Below, one piece after another: positions 25,487-34,009 of a stretch of 64,000 nt of DNA (position 1 is the first letter of the stretch; every line of letters begins with the position of its first letter). Source of the DNA: Bacteroidota bacterium. GTDB lineage: Bacteria > Bacteroidota > Bacteroidia > Chitinophagales > Saprospiraceae. A model generated the notes under the pieces. The model had not been told where the DNA came from. It did not search any database and saw nothing but the letters and a program-made list of their open reading frames with translations. The translations under genes and the position numbers were made by a program. The DNA lies in NCBI GenBank assembly GCA_030147525.1, contig JASBVF010000056.1, positions 310,001 through 374,000 on the forward strand, in the 5' to 3' direction.

Positions 25487-26791
25487 TTACTTCGGCGGAT
25501 AGTTATCATCCCAATTTTTCACCTCAGGCTCGCCGAGCAGCCCAACGCTTTTTGCGACGAGCATCGAAACGGTAGCATCGCTGGTCACGTTGGCAACAGT
25601 CCTGAGCATGTCGAGCGGGCGGTCAATGGCAAAAATGAGTGCCAGCCCCACCTCTGGAATGCCAGCCTGGCCGAGTACGATCACGAGCATGACCATGCCT
25701 GCGCCCGGCACTGCCGCCGAGCCGATGGAAGCCAGCGTCGCTGTCAGAATGATGCCGAGCTGAGCGCCGAGGTCGAGGCCCATACCGAAGGTTTGAGCGA
25801 TGAAAACAGCCGCCACGCCCTGGTACAACGCCGTGCCGTCCATGTTGATGGTGGCGCCGATCGGGAGCACGAAACTGGCCACCTCTTCGTCAACACCGAG
25901 ATGTTCTTCCACCCTTTCCATGGTGACCGGAAGTGTTGCCGCACTTGAGCTGGTACTAAATGCCAGTAACTGGGCCGGTGAAATGCCTTTGAAGAAAAAG
26001 GAATAGCTGCGTTTGGTAAATATTTTCATCACAGTCGGGTAAAAGCCTCCGATCAGAAGAAGCAAACCGCCAGCCACACAGGCTGCATAGCCAAGTAGCG
26101 CCACAAACAGATCTACACTGGGAAGTTCAACAACAAGCGCAGCCAGTAAAGCGAAAACGCCGTAGGGCGCTCCGAGCATGATGAGGTCGATAAGTTTTAA
26201 AATGACTTCGTTCGTCCCATCAAAAAATGCCTTGACGGGTCGGGCCTGTTCCTCCGGAATCAGGATCATGCCTACGCCGAAAAAGATGACAAAAAAGATG
26301 ACCTGGAGCATGTTACCATTGCTGGTGGCTGCGCCAAAAATATTATCAGGAACCATATCGACAAGCGGTTGCAGTGGCCCCTGACCCTTTTGTTTTTCGG
26401 CATCCGCAATTTTTCCGGCTGCATCGCCGCCGAATTTATCCATCATCTCCGTGCGGGTTTCTTCGTTGACGAGGTGTCCGGGTTTGAAGATATTGACGAT
26501 CAACAACCCCAGCGAAATAGCCACGACGGTTGTCATGATGTAAATGCCAATAGTTCGCCCCCCCATAGCGGAGAGTTTTGAAATATCCTTGAGGTCGGAA
26601 ATGCCTTTGATCAGGGAAGCAACGATGAGCGGAATGGCAATCAGTTTCAGCAGGTTGATAAAAATGGTGCCGAACGGTTTGATCCAATCTATGACAAATT
26701 GATTGAAGTCTAACTTGACGGCCGCCAGGCCAAAAATTACGCCGGCCAGCATTCCAATCAATATCTGCCAGTGAAGTGCGAGTTTTTTCAT
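25487..26791 (-). CDS. Dicarboxylate/amino acid:cation symporter (DAACS), copy 2
   Basis: The 434-residue paralogue of the neighbouring symporter has the same order of motifs: STSSSAATLPVTM, NMDGTALYQGVAAVFIAQ and PGAGMVMLVIVLGQAGIP. The two proteins are alike over their whole length, including the family-unusual insertion after helix 3, so the pair arose by tandem duplication. This copy has a longer C-terminus (LLGEPEVKNWDDNYPPK). Different affinity or expression of the two copies is an inference. Confidence 0.88.
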   Translation of the reverse strand: MKKLALHWQILIGMLAGVIFGLAAVKLDFNQFVIDWIKPFGTIFINLLKLIAIPLIVASLIKGISDLKDISKLSAMGGRTIGIYIMTTVVAISLGLLIVNIFKPGHLVNEETRTEMMDKFGGDAAGKIADAEKQKGQGPLQPLVDMVPDNIFGAATSNGNMLQVIFFVIFFGVGMILIPEEQARPVKAFFDGTNEVILKLIDLIMLGAPYGVFALLAALVVELPSVDLFVALLGYAACVAGGLLLLIGGFYPTVMKIFTKRSYSFFFKGISPAQLLAFSTSSSAATLPVTMERVEEHLGVDEEVASFVLPIGATINMDGTALYQGVAAVFIAQTFGMGLDLGAQLGIILTATLASIGSAAVPGAGMVMLVIVLGQAGIPEVGLALIFAIDRPLDMLRTVANVTSDATVSMLVAKSVGLLGEPEVKNWDDNYPPK

Positions 26792-26901
26792 GCTATTTTA
26801 ATGGTTAGTTTTTCCAGCGTTAGCTGACTGAATTTGGCAAAAACCCAAATAAAAGGAAAAACCGGGAAAGGAAGGCAACGACCGGCGGATTTCACAGAAA
26901 T

Positions 26902-27414
26902 CTACCTCGTTGCAAAATAGACAAAACCCAGAATGACCGCCCCGATAATCAATATTTCCAGGGCATTACCCAGCATTTTACTCGCCACCCGAAGGTTGAT
27001 GACAGCGATGAGGGAAATGACGAAAGCCAAGCCCAGGTTTAGCAAAATCATGGTACCGGTAGCACCTGCCACTTCGCCCATGTTTTCCGACTTGGCCACC
27101 TCCGGGAAAACGATCATGAACGCTGACATGATAACCGTGCCCACTGCTCCAACCAGCAGCCCGCTAAGCACCAGTTTCCACGCAGCAGCACGGCTGGCCA
27201 GCCGGTTGATCGTGCGAACAGCGCTGCTCACCACCAGCCAAAGAACCAACAACATCAGGCCGATGACGGCTTCGTCGGCGTATTTGCCAAAGACTTTGGA
27301 AAAACCGTTTTGAAAAAACATCACAGCGATAAAAAGACCACCCAACATCATCGAAGCCATGATGACGGAACGAGCAATGACGCTGTTTTCGGAGGAGGAT
27401 TTGGAAGAAGCCAT
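26902..27414 (-). CDS. Conserved membrane protein of unknown function
   Basis: The 170-residue protein is nearly all membrane, with about five hydrophobic helices (around residues 20-35, 48-66, 80-104, 122-142 and 150-168). A short Ser/Lys-rich N-terminus precedes them. No charged motif or known family signature was recognised. It lies between a glycosyltransferase gene and the symporter pair, on the same strand as both. A -7-like box lies 26 bp upstream. Confidence 0.6.
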   Translation of the reverse strand: MASSKSSSENSVIARSVIMASMMLGGLFIAVMFFQNGFSKVFGKYADEAVIGLMLLVLWLVVSSAVRTINRLASRAAAWKLVLSGLLVGAVGTVIMSAFMIVFPEVAKSENMGEVAGATGTMILLNLGLAFVISLIAVINLRVASKMLGNALEILIIGAVILGFVYFATR

Positions 27415-27440
27415 ACTTTTTTATTTGATGAAAAACGATC

Positions 27441-27448
27441 CAAACCTA
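27441..27448 (-). promoter_or_regulatory. Putative promoter -7 box for the five-helix membrane protein gene
   Basis: On the minus strand this reads TAGGTTTG (TAnnTTTG), 26 bp before the ATG at 27414. It lies at the junction with the preceding glycosyltransferase gene, whose stop is at 27464. Confidence 0.4.
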
Positions 27449-27463
27449 TCAAACTTTTCGGAT

Positions 27464-28600
27464 TCAGCGGACTTTCAGTTGCAGTTGTTCCAGCCCTTCC
27501 ACCATCGAACGCCACGAAAATCGCTTTTTCTCATCGATAACACCACGGGTGAGTGCTGCCTCTTTGTTGTTTTGAAAAAAATCAACAATGGCATCCGCAA
27601 TTGCACCGGCTTTCACGGGTACTACGTAACCGGCCTTGCAATTCGGTACAATCTCCGGCAGACCGCCCACCGCCGTCACAATCATCGGTTTTTCAAAATG
27701 ATAAGCCATTTGTGAAATGCCGCTCTGCGTAGCCGATTTGTAAGGCTGAACGACGAGGTCGGCTGCGCCAAAATAGTATTTCACCTCCTCCGACGGGATG
27801 TAGTCCGTTTTTAAAATCAACTTACTCTCAAGTCCCAAATCAGCGATCAGTTTTTCATAAAACTCCCTGTTGCCGTAATATTCCCCGGCAACGATCAGCT
27901 GCAGGTTCATCGCACGAATGCGTTCGTCAGCCATTGCGTGCAGCAGTAAATCCAAACCCTTGTACTCCCGGATAAAACCGAAAAACAGCAGGTAGCGAAG
28001 TTCGGGCGACAGACCCAGGTGGGCAAGCGCTGATTCACGCTTCACTTTTTCACCGTAATTGTCATAAATCGGATGAGGGATGCAGGCTACCGGTTTTGTT
28101 TTTGAAAACAGCCGAAAATCCTCCTCCACCGATCGGGACATCACGATACAGCCGTCCGCCGGTTTTAAAAAATAGCGGGTAAACAACCGGTCGCCGGGGC
28201 GTTTTTCGTGCGGTAAAATATTGTCGGCAATGGGAATGACTTTGGTGTGGCCGTTGCTCTTCGCCAACCGCAAAATGGTGCCAAGGCTCGGCCCCATGAA
28301 CGGCAGCCAGTAACGTGGCACGATCACGTCGGGTCGCAGGCGGCGAAGTTCCAACCCGATTTTCAACCAGTTCAGCGGATTTACGGAATTGACGACGGTG
28401 CGAATGTCGAGGCCGGGCGGCGGCGGATCGTCTGAAAACTGCGTTTTACCAGGGAAAAGAAAACCGGGATACTGAAGAGAAAAAGAGTAGATAACCACCT
28501 CGTAACCAGCTGCTTGCAACTCCTTCGCAAAGCGCTCGGAGGAGGCTGCAATGCCACCCCGAAGCGGGTGTGCCGGTGTTAGGAGGACGACTTTTTTCAT
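27464..28600 (-). CDS. Family 4 glycosyltransferase
   Basis: Starting from the ATG at 28600, the protein begins KKVVLLTPAHPLRGGIAASSERFAKEL and has 378 residues. A longer open frame to 28801 only overlaps the upstream gene. The GT-B fold is shown by the N-terminal GGIAAS loop and by the C-terminal donor site: FFGFIREYKGLDLLLHA, then YKSATQSGISQMAYHFEKPMIVTAVGGLPEIV with the ExxxE-like region. It is an inverse-topology partner for NDP-sugars, probably in glycolipid or exopolysaccharide synthesis. Its ATG overlaps the TGA of the upstream GT2 gene (ATGA), so translation is probably coupled. Confidence 0.88.
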   Translation of the reverse strand: MKKVVLLTPAHPLRGGIAASSERFAKELQAAGYEVVIYSFSLQYPGFLFPGKTQFSDDPPPPGLDIRTVVNSVNPLNWLKIGLELRRLRPDVIVPRYWLPFMGPSLGTILRLAKSNGHTKVIPIADNILPHEKRPGDRLFTRYFLKPADGCIVMSRSVEEDFRLFSKTKPVACIPHPIYDNYGEKVKRESALAHLGLSPELRYLLFFGFIREYKGLDLLLHAMADERIRAMNLQLIVAGEYYGNREFYEKLIADLGLESKLILKTDYIPSEEVKYYFGAADLVVQPYKSATQSGISQMAYHFEKPMIVTAVGGLPEIVPNCKAGYVVPVKAGAIADAIVDFFQNNKEAALTRGVIDEKKRFSWRSMVEGLEQLQLKVR

Positions 28601-29532
28601 CCAATTTCTTTTTCTATCACGTAGGTATTTCTCGTCGAGGAATTGCGCACCAGCAACTCGGCCAGAAAGCCCGTGACGAACAACTGCGTACCTACGATGA
28701 GTGTCAGGATACCAAAGAAAAACAGAGGCCGGTCGGTGATTCCATATTCTTTGTACACCAGTTTTGCCCAGCTCAGGTATGCCAAAATCACAACCCCGCA
28801 AATGAAAAACAGCGTGCCAAGCAACCCGAAAAAGTGCATGGGCCGCTTGCCGAACTTTCCGATAAACGTGATGGAAAGCAGGTCGAGAAACCCGTTGATG
28901 AAGCGATCCAGCCCGAATTTGGAGACGCCATATTTCCGGGCCCGGTGTTCAACCACCTTTTCGGTGATACGACCGAAACCTGACCACTTGGCCAGCAGCG
29001 GCGTGTAACGGTGCATTTCACCATAAATTTCAATGCTTTTCACCACGTTGTGGCGATAGGCTTTCAGGCCGCAGTTGAAGTCGTGGAGCGGAATTTTACT
29101 GATCCAGCGGGTGACGCCGTTAAAAAATTTGGAAGGGATCGTTTTTGAAATCGGATCGTGGCGGGTCTTTTTCCAACCGGAGACAAGGTCGAAGCCGTCT
29201 TCGACGATCATGCGGCGCAGTTCGGGAATTTCGTCGGGGCTATCCTGAAGGTCGGCATCCATTGTGATGACGACGTCGCCTTTCACCGCTTCAAAGCCGA
29301 CATGGAGCGCTGCCGATTTGCCGTAATTCCGGCGGAATTTGATGCCTCTGACGTAAGGATTTTTTTGGGTCAAATCCTTGATCACCTGCCACGAGCGATC
29401 CTTACTGCCGTCGTCTACCATGATAATTTCATAGGTGAAACGGTTGGCCTCCATCACACGCCTGATCCAGGCTTCCAATTCGGGCAGGCTTTCTTCTTCG
29501 TTGAAAAGGGGAATGACTACGCTGATGTCCAT
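28597..29532 (-). CDS. Family 2 glycosyltransferase, polyprenyl-phosphate type with two C-terminal membrane helices
   Basis: The 311-residue protein has the GT-A domain of the DPM1/GtrB/ArnC group: SVVIPLFNEEESLPELEAWI, IMVDDGSKDRSWQVI, RGIKFRRNYGKSAAL, MDADLQDSPDEIPEL and SGWKKTRHDPISKTIPSKFFN. Two hydrophobic helices near 235-262 and 275-298 anchor it in the inner membrane. It most likely transfers a sugar to undecaprenyl phosphate, feeding the coupled GT4. The start at 29532 directly abuts repeat element C. Confidence 0.9.
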   Translation of the reverse strand: MDISVVIPLFNEEESLPELEAWIRRVMEANRFTYEIIMVDDGSKDRSWQVIKDLTQKNPYVRGIKFRRNYGKSAALHVGFEAVKGDVVITMDADLQDSPDEIPELRRMIVEDGFDLVSGWKKTRHDPISKTIPSKFFNGVTRWISKIPLHDFNCGLKAYRHNVVKSIEIYGEMHRYTPLLAKWSGFGRITEKVVEHRARKYGVSKFGLDRFINGFLDLLSITFIGKFGKRPMHFFGLLGTLFFICGVVILAYLSWAKLVYKEYGITDRPLFFFGILTLIVGTQLFVTGFLAELLVRNSSTRNTYVIEKEIG

Positions 29533-29612
29533 TTTGGTAAATTGGTAAATTGGTAAATTGGTAAATTAGTTGATTGGCCATCCCAATTACTAATTCACGA
29601 ATTCACCAGTTT
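29533..29612. repeat. Iterated-word inverted repeat element C (TTGGTAAA word)
   Basis: TTGGTAAA repeats four times from 29534, followed by TTAGTTGATTGG. Complementary words (AATTACT, AATTCACG, AATTCACC) run from 29584 to 29612. The element exactly fills the gap between the DUF4199 stop and the GT2 start codon. It uses nearly the same words as element B, 11 kb away. Confidence 0.9.
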
Positions 29613-30060
29613 ACTTTTTCATAAAACTGGCGACCATGTAAGACAGGAAAAACCCGGGAATGAGCATGTAAGCATACTGAAACAGGATTTTACCAAAAGT
29701 CATGGTAAAATCAAGCCCTTCGATTTCTCTGCCGGCGTCCAGCATTGCCTGTTTTTGAAGCTCCACCAACTCCGGGTCGATAAAATTGAAAAGAACAAAA
29801 ACAAACAAAGAGAAAAAAAGGTACACCAGCACATAGGTCAGAAAACTCTGCTTCAAGGCTTCTTTTTTTTCAATCTTACCATCGTTGTCATTCCTCACCT
29901 TTTTTACCACCATCGTCATCGTGACGACAGCCACCAGGATCGGGCTCCAATAAACCAAAGGGTTGAGCAGCAATGCCCTGTCCATTTGATGAAAAACAAG
30001 CAGGTATAGCACGGTTGCTATACCTGCAATGATACCGTATTTTACTGCGGTTTGTTGCAT
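29611..30060 (-). CDS. DUF4199 membrane protein
   Basis: The 149-residue protein has four hydrophobic helices, with the family pattern of a short first pair (KYGIIAGIATVLYLLVF and PLVYWSPILVAVVTMTMVV), a long amphipathic segment and a C-terminal pair. A conserved KEALKQSFLTYVL segment follows the second helix. DUF4199 proteins are frequent in Bacteroidota next to GT2 and dihydroorotase genes, as here. Their function is unknown. The stop codon is at the edge of repeat element C. Confidence 0.78.
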   Translation of the reverse strand: MQQTAVKYGIIAGIATVLYLLVFHQMDRALLLNPLVYWSPILVAVVTMTMVVKKVRNDNDGKIEKKEALKQSFLTYVLVYLFFSLFVFVLFNFIDPELVELQKQAMLDAGREIEGLDFTMTFGKILFQYAYMLIPGFFLSYMVASFMKK

Positions 30061-30085
30061 TATTAATTTTTAAAAGCCGAAAGGA

Positions 30086-30640
30086 TTACGCTAACGGGCG
30101 CTCATTTTTCAAAATGGCTGCCGCAATCAGTGAAGTGATGACGCTGATCAATACACTGCCAATTACGACCATCACGGCCATCGAAAAAGGATTTGTAAAA
30201 ATACCCACCATTTTTTCAGTCATTTCCTCCTGCCCGGGCTGCGCATTTTCCAAGGCTGCATCCATGATGGCCTCGCTCATGTCCGGAGCGATGAGCGTCA
30301 TGAAAATAATAGTCCAAACGGCGCTTACCACGCCAATGACCAGACCGGTCAAAGTACCCGTACCGACCCCTCTGCCGTAGCTGATGAAGCCGCCGAGTTC
30401 ATTGTCCCGGTGATGTTTGATGGCCAGCACGACGCCCACGATCATTACAATGTAATTCACGCAGCCGGCTGCCTGACTTGCCGGGGTTTGCTCGGCAGGG
30501 TCAGAAAATCCGGTGATGTAGAGGATGAGGCCGAGAATGGCAAGTCCCAGACCAATAATGCCGCCATAGCGCAGGGCGGTTTGCCACGGGGAAACTGTTG
30601 AAGGGTCAATGGAGTTGTTTGGATTGTCTAAAGTTGTCAT
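30086..30640 (-). CDS. DUF4199 membrane protein, second copy
   Basis: The 184-residue protein has the same four-helix layout as the gene downstream of it, with the family core HRDNELGGFISYGRGVGTGTLTGLVIGV after helix 2 and MVVIGSVLISVITSLIAAAIL as the last helix. It starts with a polar 20-residue tail. A 25-bp gap separates it from the next DUF4199 gene, indicating an operon. Tandem DUF4199 pairs could form hetero-oligomers, but that is only a suggestion. Confidence 0.78.
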   Translation of the reverse strand: MTTLDNPNNSIDPSTVSPWQTALRYGGIIGLGLAILGLILYITGFSDPAEQTPASQAAGCVNYIVMIVGVVLAIKHHRDNELGGFISYGRGVGTGTLTGLVIGVVSAVWTIIFMTLIAPDMSEAIMDAALENAQPGQEEMTEKMVGIFTNPFSMAVMVVIGSVLISVITSLIAAAILKNERPLA

Positions 30641-30773
30641 ACCATATTGATTTTAAGAGTGATTTAATTGTGCGTGAATGTACCCACTCCTCTCTGCAAC
30701 CGGTTATTTTTTCGATCAAACTTTTGCACAGTCAGGCAAAAAGTGAAAAGCACCCAACTGTTTTTCATTAAAA

Positions 30774-32048
30774 TCACTTGCCCTTCAACTGCCAGATCTG
30801 GTTGTTATTGACCACCGCCAGCACTTTCCCTTTGAGGCGCCAGCCCACGAACGGCGTATTTTTCGATTTTGAAAAAATGTCGTTTTTTGAAAAAGTCCAC
30901 TCTTTTTCAGGATCAAAGATGGTGAAATTGGCCGGCTGACCAGTGTCAAAGCCCGGAACAGGAAGCCCGAGAATCTCCCGTGGAGCAATAGCCAGTTTTT
31001 TCACCAGGTCATTGATTTTCATCATATCATGAAGGTGCATCCAGGTAAGCCCGAAGGTAGTTTCCAACCCGATGGCACCAAAATCAGCAAACGGAAACTC
31101 CAGATTTTTTGCCTCTTCGTCCAGCGGCGTATGGTTGCTGGTAATGCAGTCGATGGTACCATCGACAAGGCCTGCCCGAAGCGCCTTGAAATCTGCTTCC
31201 TCACGGATGGGAGGCATTACCTTGAAGTTGCTGTCGAATTCGCTCAGCAGATGGTCATCACAGGCAACGTTCATGGCAGCAACGGATACCGTAACCTTAA
31301 CGCCCTTGGCCTTGGCCGCCCGCACCAATTCCACCGCCCCTGCCGTGGAAATATTGTGAACATGCAAACGTGAATTCGTGTACTCGGCCAGATAAATATC
31401 CCGCTGCAACATCAACTCCTCGGCCAATGCCGGGATGCCACGCATACCCAGCGAAGTACTCATCACGCCCTCATGGACCTGCCCGCCGGGCGCCACGGTT
31501 TTATCGAGCGGATGGTTGAGAATAACACCGTCAAAAGGCTGAACGTATTGCAAAGCCCGCATCATCAGCCCGCTGTCCTGTAGTGGTTTCTTGCCATCCG
31601 AAAAAGCCACCGCACCGGCAGCATGCATATCGTACATCTCGGTAATGTCGCTACCCTTGCAACCCTCCGACACCGCACCCACTGGATGAAAATCGACGAT
31701 GCTGTTTTTCGAATGGTTCAAAACATACTGTACCTCTGCCTTTGAATCAACCGCCGGGGAAGTGTTGGGAAAACAAGCCAGCGCCGTATAACCGCCAGCC
31801 ACAGCGGCTTTCGTCACTGATCTGAAATCTTCACGGTGCTCAAAGCCGGGGTCACCGGTCAGGGTACCGAGGTCAAGCCAGCCGGGAGAAATACAGGCGC
31901 CTCCGGCATCAAAGACGTCCGTTCCTTCAGCATTCAACCCGGTTCCAATTGACTCGACTTTGCCGTCCCTGATGAAAATGTCTGTTTTTTCACCGTTAAG
32001 TTTGGAGGCAGGATGAACGATGATGGCGTTTTTTATCAATAACTGCAT
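30774..32048 (-). CDS. Dihydroorotase-like protein lacking the metal-binding residues
   Basis: The 424-residue protein aligns with class I dihydroorotases over its full length but has lost the catalytic centre. The usual DxHxHxRxPG motif reads DLGTLTGDPG. The metal-ligand His in the HxCHxST segment is replaced (LHVHNISTAG). The catalytic Asp in the TDHAPH segment is replaced by Asn (ITSNHTPL). The fold, the HPLDK segment and the C-terminal region are kept. Non-catalytic dihydroorotase homologues are known as structural partners of aspartate transcarbamoylase in other bacteria. No pyrB is adjacent here, so that role is inferred. An active copy must exist elsewhere if pyrimidines are made. Confidence 0.8.
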   Translation of the reverse strand: MQLLIKNAIIVHPASKLNGEKTDIFIRDGKVESIGTGLNAEGTDVFDAGGACISPGWLDLGTLTGDPGFEHREDFRSVTKAAVAGGYTALACFPNTSPAVDSKAEVQYVLNHSKNSIVDFHPVGAVSEGCKGSDITEMYDMHAAGAVAFSDGKKPLQDSGLMMRALQYVQPFDGVILNHPLDKTVAPGGQVHEGVMSTSLGMRGIPALAEELMLQRDIYLAEYTNSRLHVHNISTAGAVELVRAAKAKGVKVTVSVAAMNVACDDHLLSEFDSNFKVMPPIREEADFKALRAGLVDGTIDCITSNHTPLDEEAKNLEFPFADFGAIGLETTFGLTWMHLHDMMKINDLVKKLAIAPREILGLPVPGFDTGQPANFTIFDPEKEWTFSKNDIFSKSKNTPFVGWRLKGKVLAVVNNNQIWQLKGK

Positions 32049-32197
32049 GGATGTAATTTGGCCGTAAAAATAGGACGGGAATTTGATTTTGGAACCTAAA
32101 GCTCACATCTTCTCCGCTGCCCGCCGCTTCGAACCTTGTTTTTGAACCAAATTTTTACTCCCAAAAATCTACGTTGCTATCATTTTGATGAAAAAAT

Positions 32198-32205
32198 TAG
32201 TTTTG
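32198..32205 (+). promoter_or_regulatory. Possible promoter -7 box for the amidohydrolase gene
   Basis: TAGTTTTG fits TAnnTTTG but lies only 11 bp upstream of the ATG at 32217, so the leader would be very short. Confidence 0.3.
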
Positions 32206-32216
32206 TCAAAAAAACA

Positions 32217-33902
32217 ATGCAAACCAGACTCTTCTCCTGCCTGCTTTTTCTGTTTGCTTTCGCAGCCTGCAATCAGCCTGAGACTGCCACTTTACTTTTT
32301 TACAATGGAAAAATATACACCATGGCCAGCCCTGGCCAGACCGTGGAAGCCATAGCCGTGCAGGGCGAACGAATCATTTTCGCAGGGCCGGAGGCTGAAG
32401 CTCGAAAGTTTGCCGGAGATTCCACCCAATTTATTGATCTGGAAGGCAAAATCATGCTGCCGGGCCTCACCGACTCACATGTGCACCCGATTTCCGGAGG
32501 GTTGAATTTCCTGGAATGCGAGCTGACCGGCATCGAACATCCGGATACGGTGCTTGCCCGGTTGGCCGGTTATGCTGCGGACCATCCCGACAAGGATTGG
32601 ATTGTGGGTGAAAATATGTGGCTGCCCGTTTTTCCCGGTGGAAATGCGCACAAGAAATTTTTGGATGAAATCATTCCCGACCGCCCGGTTTTCGTTTCCT
32701 CCTCCGATGGCCACAATGCCTGGGTCAACTCCAAAGCTCTCGAATTGGCCGGCATCACAGCCGAAACACCCGACCCCGCCAACGGTCGCATCGAACGGGA
32801 CGCCCTGACAAACGAGCCTACCGGAACACTTCGGGAAGAAGCCATGAACCTGGTGAAAAAACTCATCCCCGATTACACTCATTCGCAGCGAGTCGAAGCC
32901 CTCCGAAGATCACTGGAAATGGCCAACTCACTCGGCATCACTAACCTCGTCGAAGCCTCTGCCAGCGAAGATTACATTAAAGCCTACCTCGAACTCGCTC
33001 GAAACGGCGAACTAACCGCCCACGTCAATATTTCGATCTACGGCGACCTTTCAAAAGGAATGGACGGCGTGCAGCCGGTTCTCGATTTGAATAAAAAATA
33101 CAGCAACCAGGCCTCGGACGACCTCCGCTTCAATCAGGTCAAATTGTTCATGGACGGCGTCGTAGAGGGCAAAACGGCTGCCATGCACTCCCATTACGTC
33201 GGCGAAACACACAGCGGCATCCCAAACGCTGACTTGCCAACGGCTAAAGCCGTCATTGCTACGCTCGACAAGGCCGGCCTGCAAATCCACGTCCATGCCA
33301 TCGGCGATGCAGGCATCAGCATGACGCTGGATGCGCTTGAAAATGCAAGAGAAGTCAATGGCAGCAAGGATTCCCGTCATCACATCGCTCACCTTCACGT
33401 CATTCACCCCGACGACCTTTCCCGGTTTGGAGAATTGGGTGTCATCGCCAATTTCCAGGCGCTTTGGGCAACGCTCGAAGACAGCTACATGACGGACATG
33501 AATTTCCCGTTCCTCGGTCCGGAACGGTCGGAATGGCAATATCCAATCGGCTCGGTAGCAAGGGCTGGCGGCCAACTCGTTTTCGGCAGCGACTGGCCGG
33601 TGAGCACAATGAACCCGTTTCATGCCGCTCAGGTTGCCGTCACCCGGCGTGGGCCGGACCGTGTGGAACGGGAACCGTGGACGCCGCAACATTTAATCGA
33701 TTTGGAAGCTGTGGTGGAAGGATATACGAAAGGCGGAGCTTTTTTAACTCGCCGGGAAAAGGACTGCGGAACGCTGGATGCGGGAAAACTGGCCGACCTG
33801 ATCGTTCTGGACCGTGATATTTTTGGTATTTCAAAATTTGAAATTCACGAGGCGCAGGTGGTCCTGACGATGTTCAGAGGCAAGGTCGTTTTTCAAAAAT
33901 AA
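32217..33902 (+). CDS. Amidohydrolase lipoprotein (YtcJ-like)
   Basis: From the ATG at 32217 the protein is 561 residues and begins with a lipoprotein signal (FSCLLFLFAFAAC). An in-frame upstream start at 32136 would hide it. The amidohydrolase fold of the YtcJ/NfdA type is shown by PGLTDSHVHPISGG (the HxH pair), EGKTAAMHSHYVG, IHVHAIGDAGISMTLDALE and GSDWPVSTMNPFHAAQ, with the late metal-site Asp in GSDWP. The enzyme probably hydrolyses an N-substituted amide or formamide outside the cytoplasm. It stands alone. The substrate cannot be read from sequence. Confidence 0.87.
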   Translation: MQTRLFSCLLFLFAFAACNQPETATLLFYNGKIYTMASPGQTVEAIAVQGERIIFAGPEAEARKFAGDSTQFIDLEGKIMLPGLTDSHVHPISGGLNFLECELTGIEHPDTVLARLAGYAADHPDKDWIVGENMWLPVFPGGNAHKKFLDEIIPDRPVFVSSSDGHNAWVNSKALELAGITAETPDPANGRIERDALTNEPTGTLREEAMNLVKKLIPDYTHSQRVEALRRSLEMANSLGITNLVEASASEDYIKAYLELARNGELTAHVNISIYGDLSKGMDGVQPVLDLNKKYSNQASDDLRFNQVKLFMDGVVEGKTAAMHSHYVGETHSGIPNADLPTAKAVIATLDKAGLQIHVHAIGDAGISMTLDALENAREVNGSKDSRHHIAHLHVIHPDDLSRFGELGVIANFQALWATLEDSYMTDMNFPFLGPERSEWQYPIGSVARAGGQLVFGSDWPVSTMNPFHAAQVAVTRRGPDRVEREPWTPQHLIDLEAVVEGYTKGGAFLTRREKDCGTLDAGKLADLIVLDRDIFGISKFEIHEAQVVLTMFRGKVVFQK

Positions 33903-34009
33903 AGAAGGGCGCCCTGTAGACGCCCCCTCAAAATTGAATTAGTATGAAAAAACTGCCTGTTTGTCAAATTGAATGGTTGGTTGCTGTAATGCTTTAAAAA
34001 CTATGCCAG

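Noticed and set aside
33238-33256. ACGGCTAAAGCCGT palindrome inside the amidohydrolase gene, similar to a CCGG-class hairpin
   Set aside because: It encodes a normal stretch of the enzyme (LPTAKAV), lacks the GTAAC lead and shows no sign of insertion.
33905-33930. GGGCG/CGCCC hairpin after the amidohydrolase gene as a terminator
   Set aside because: The stem is only 5 bp and no T-run follows.
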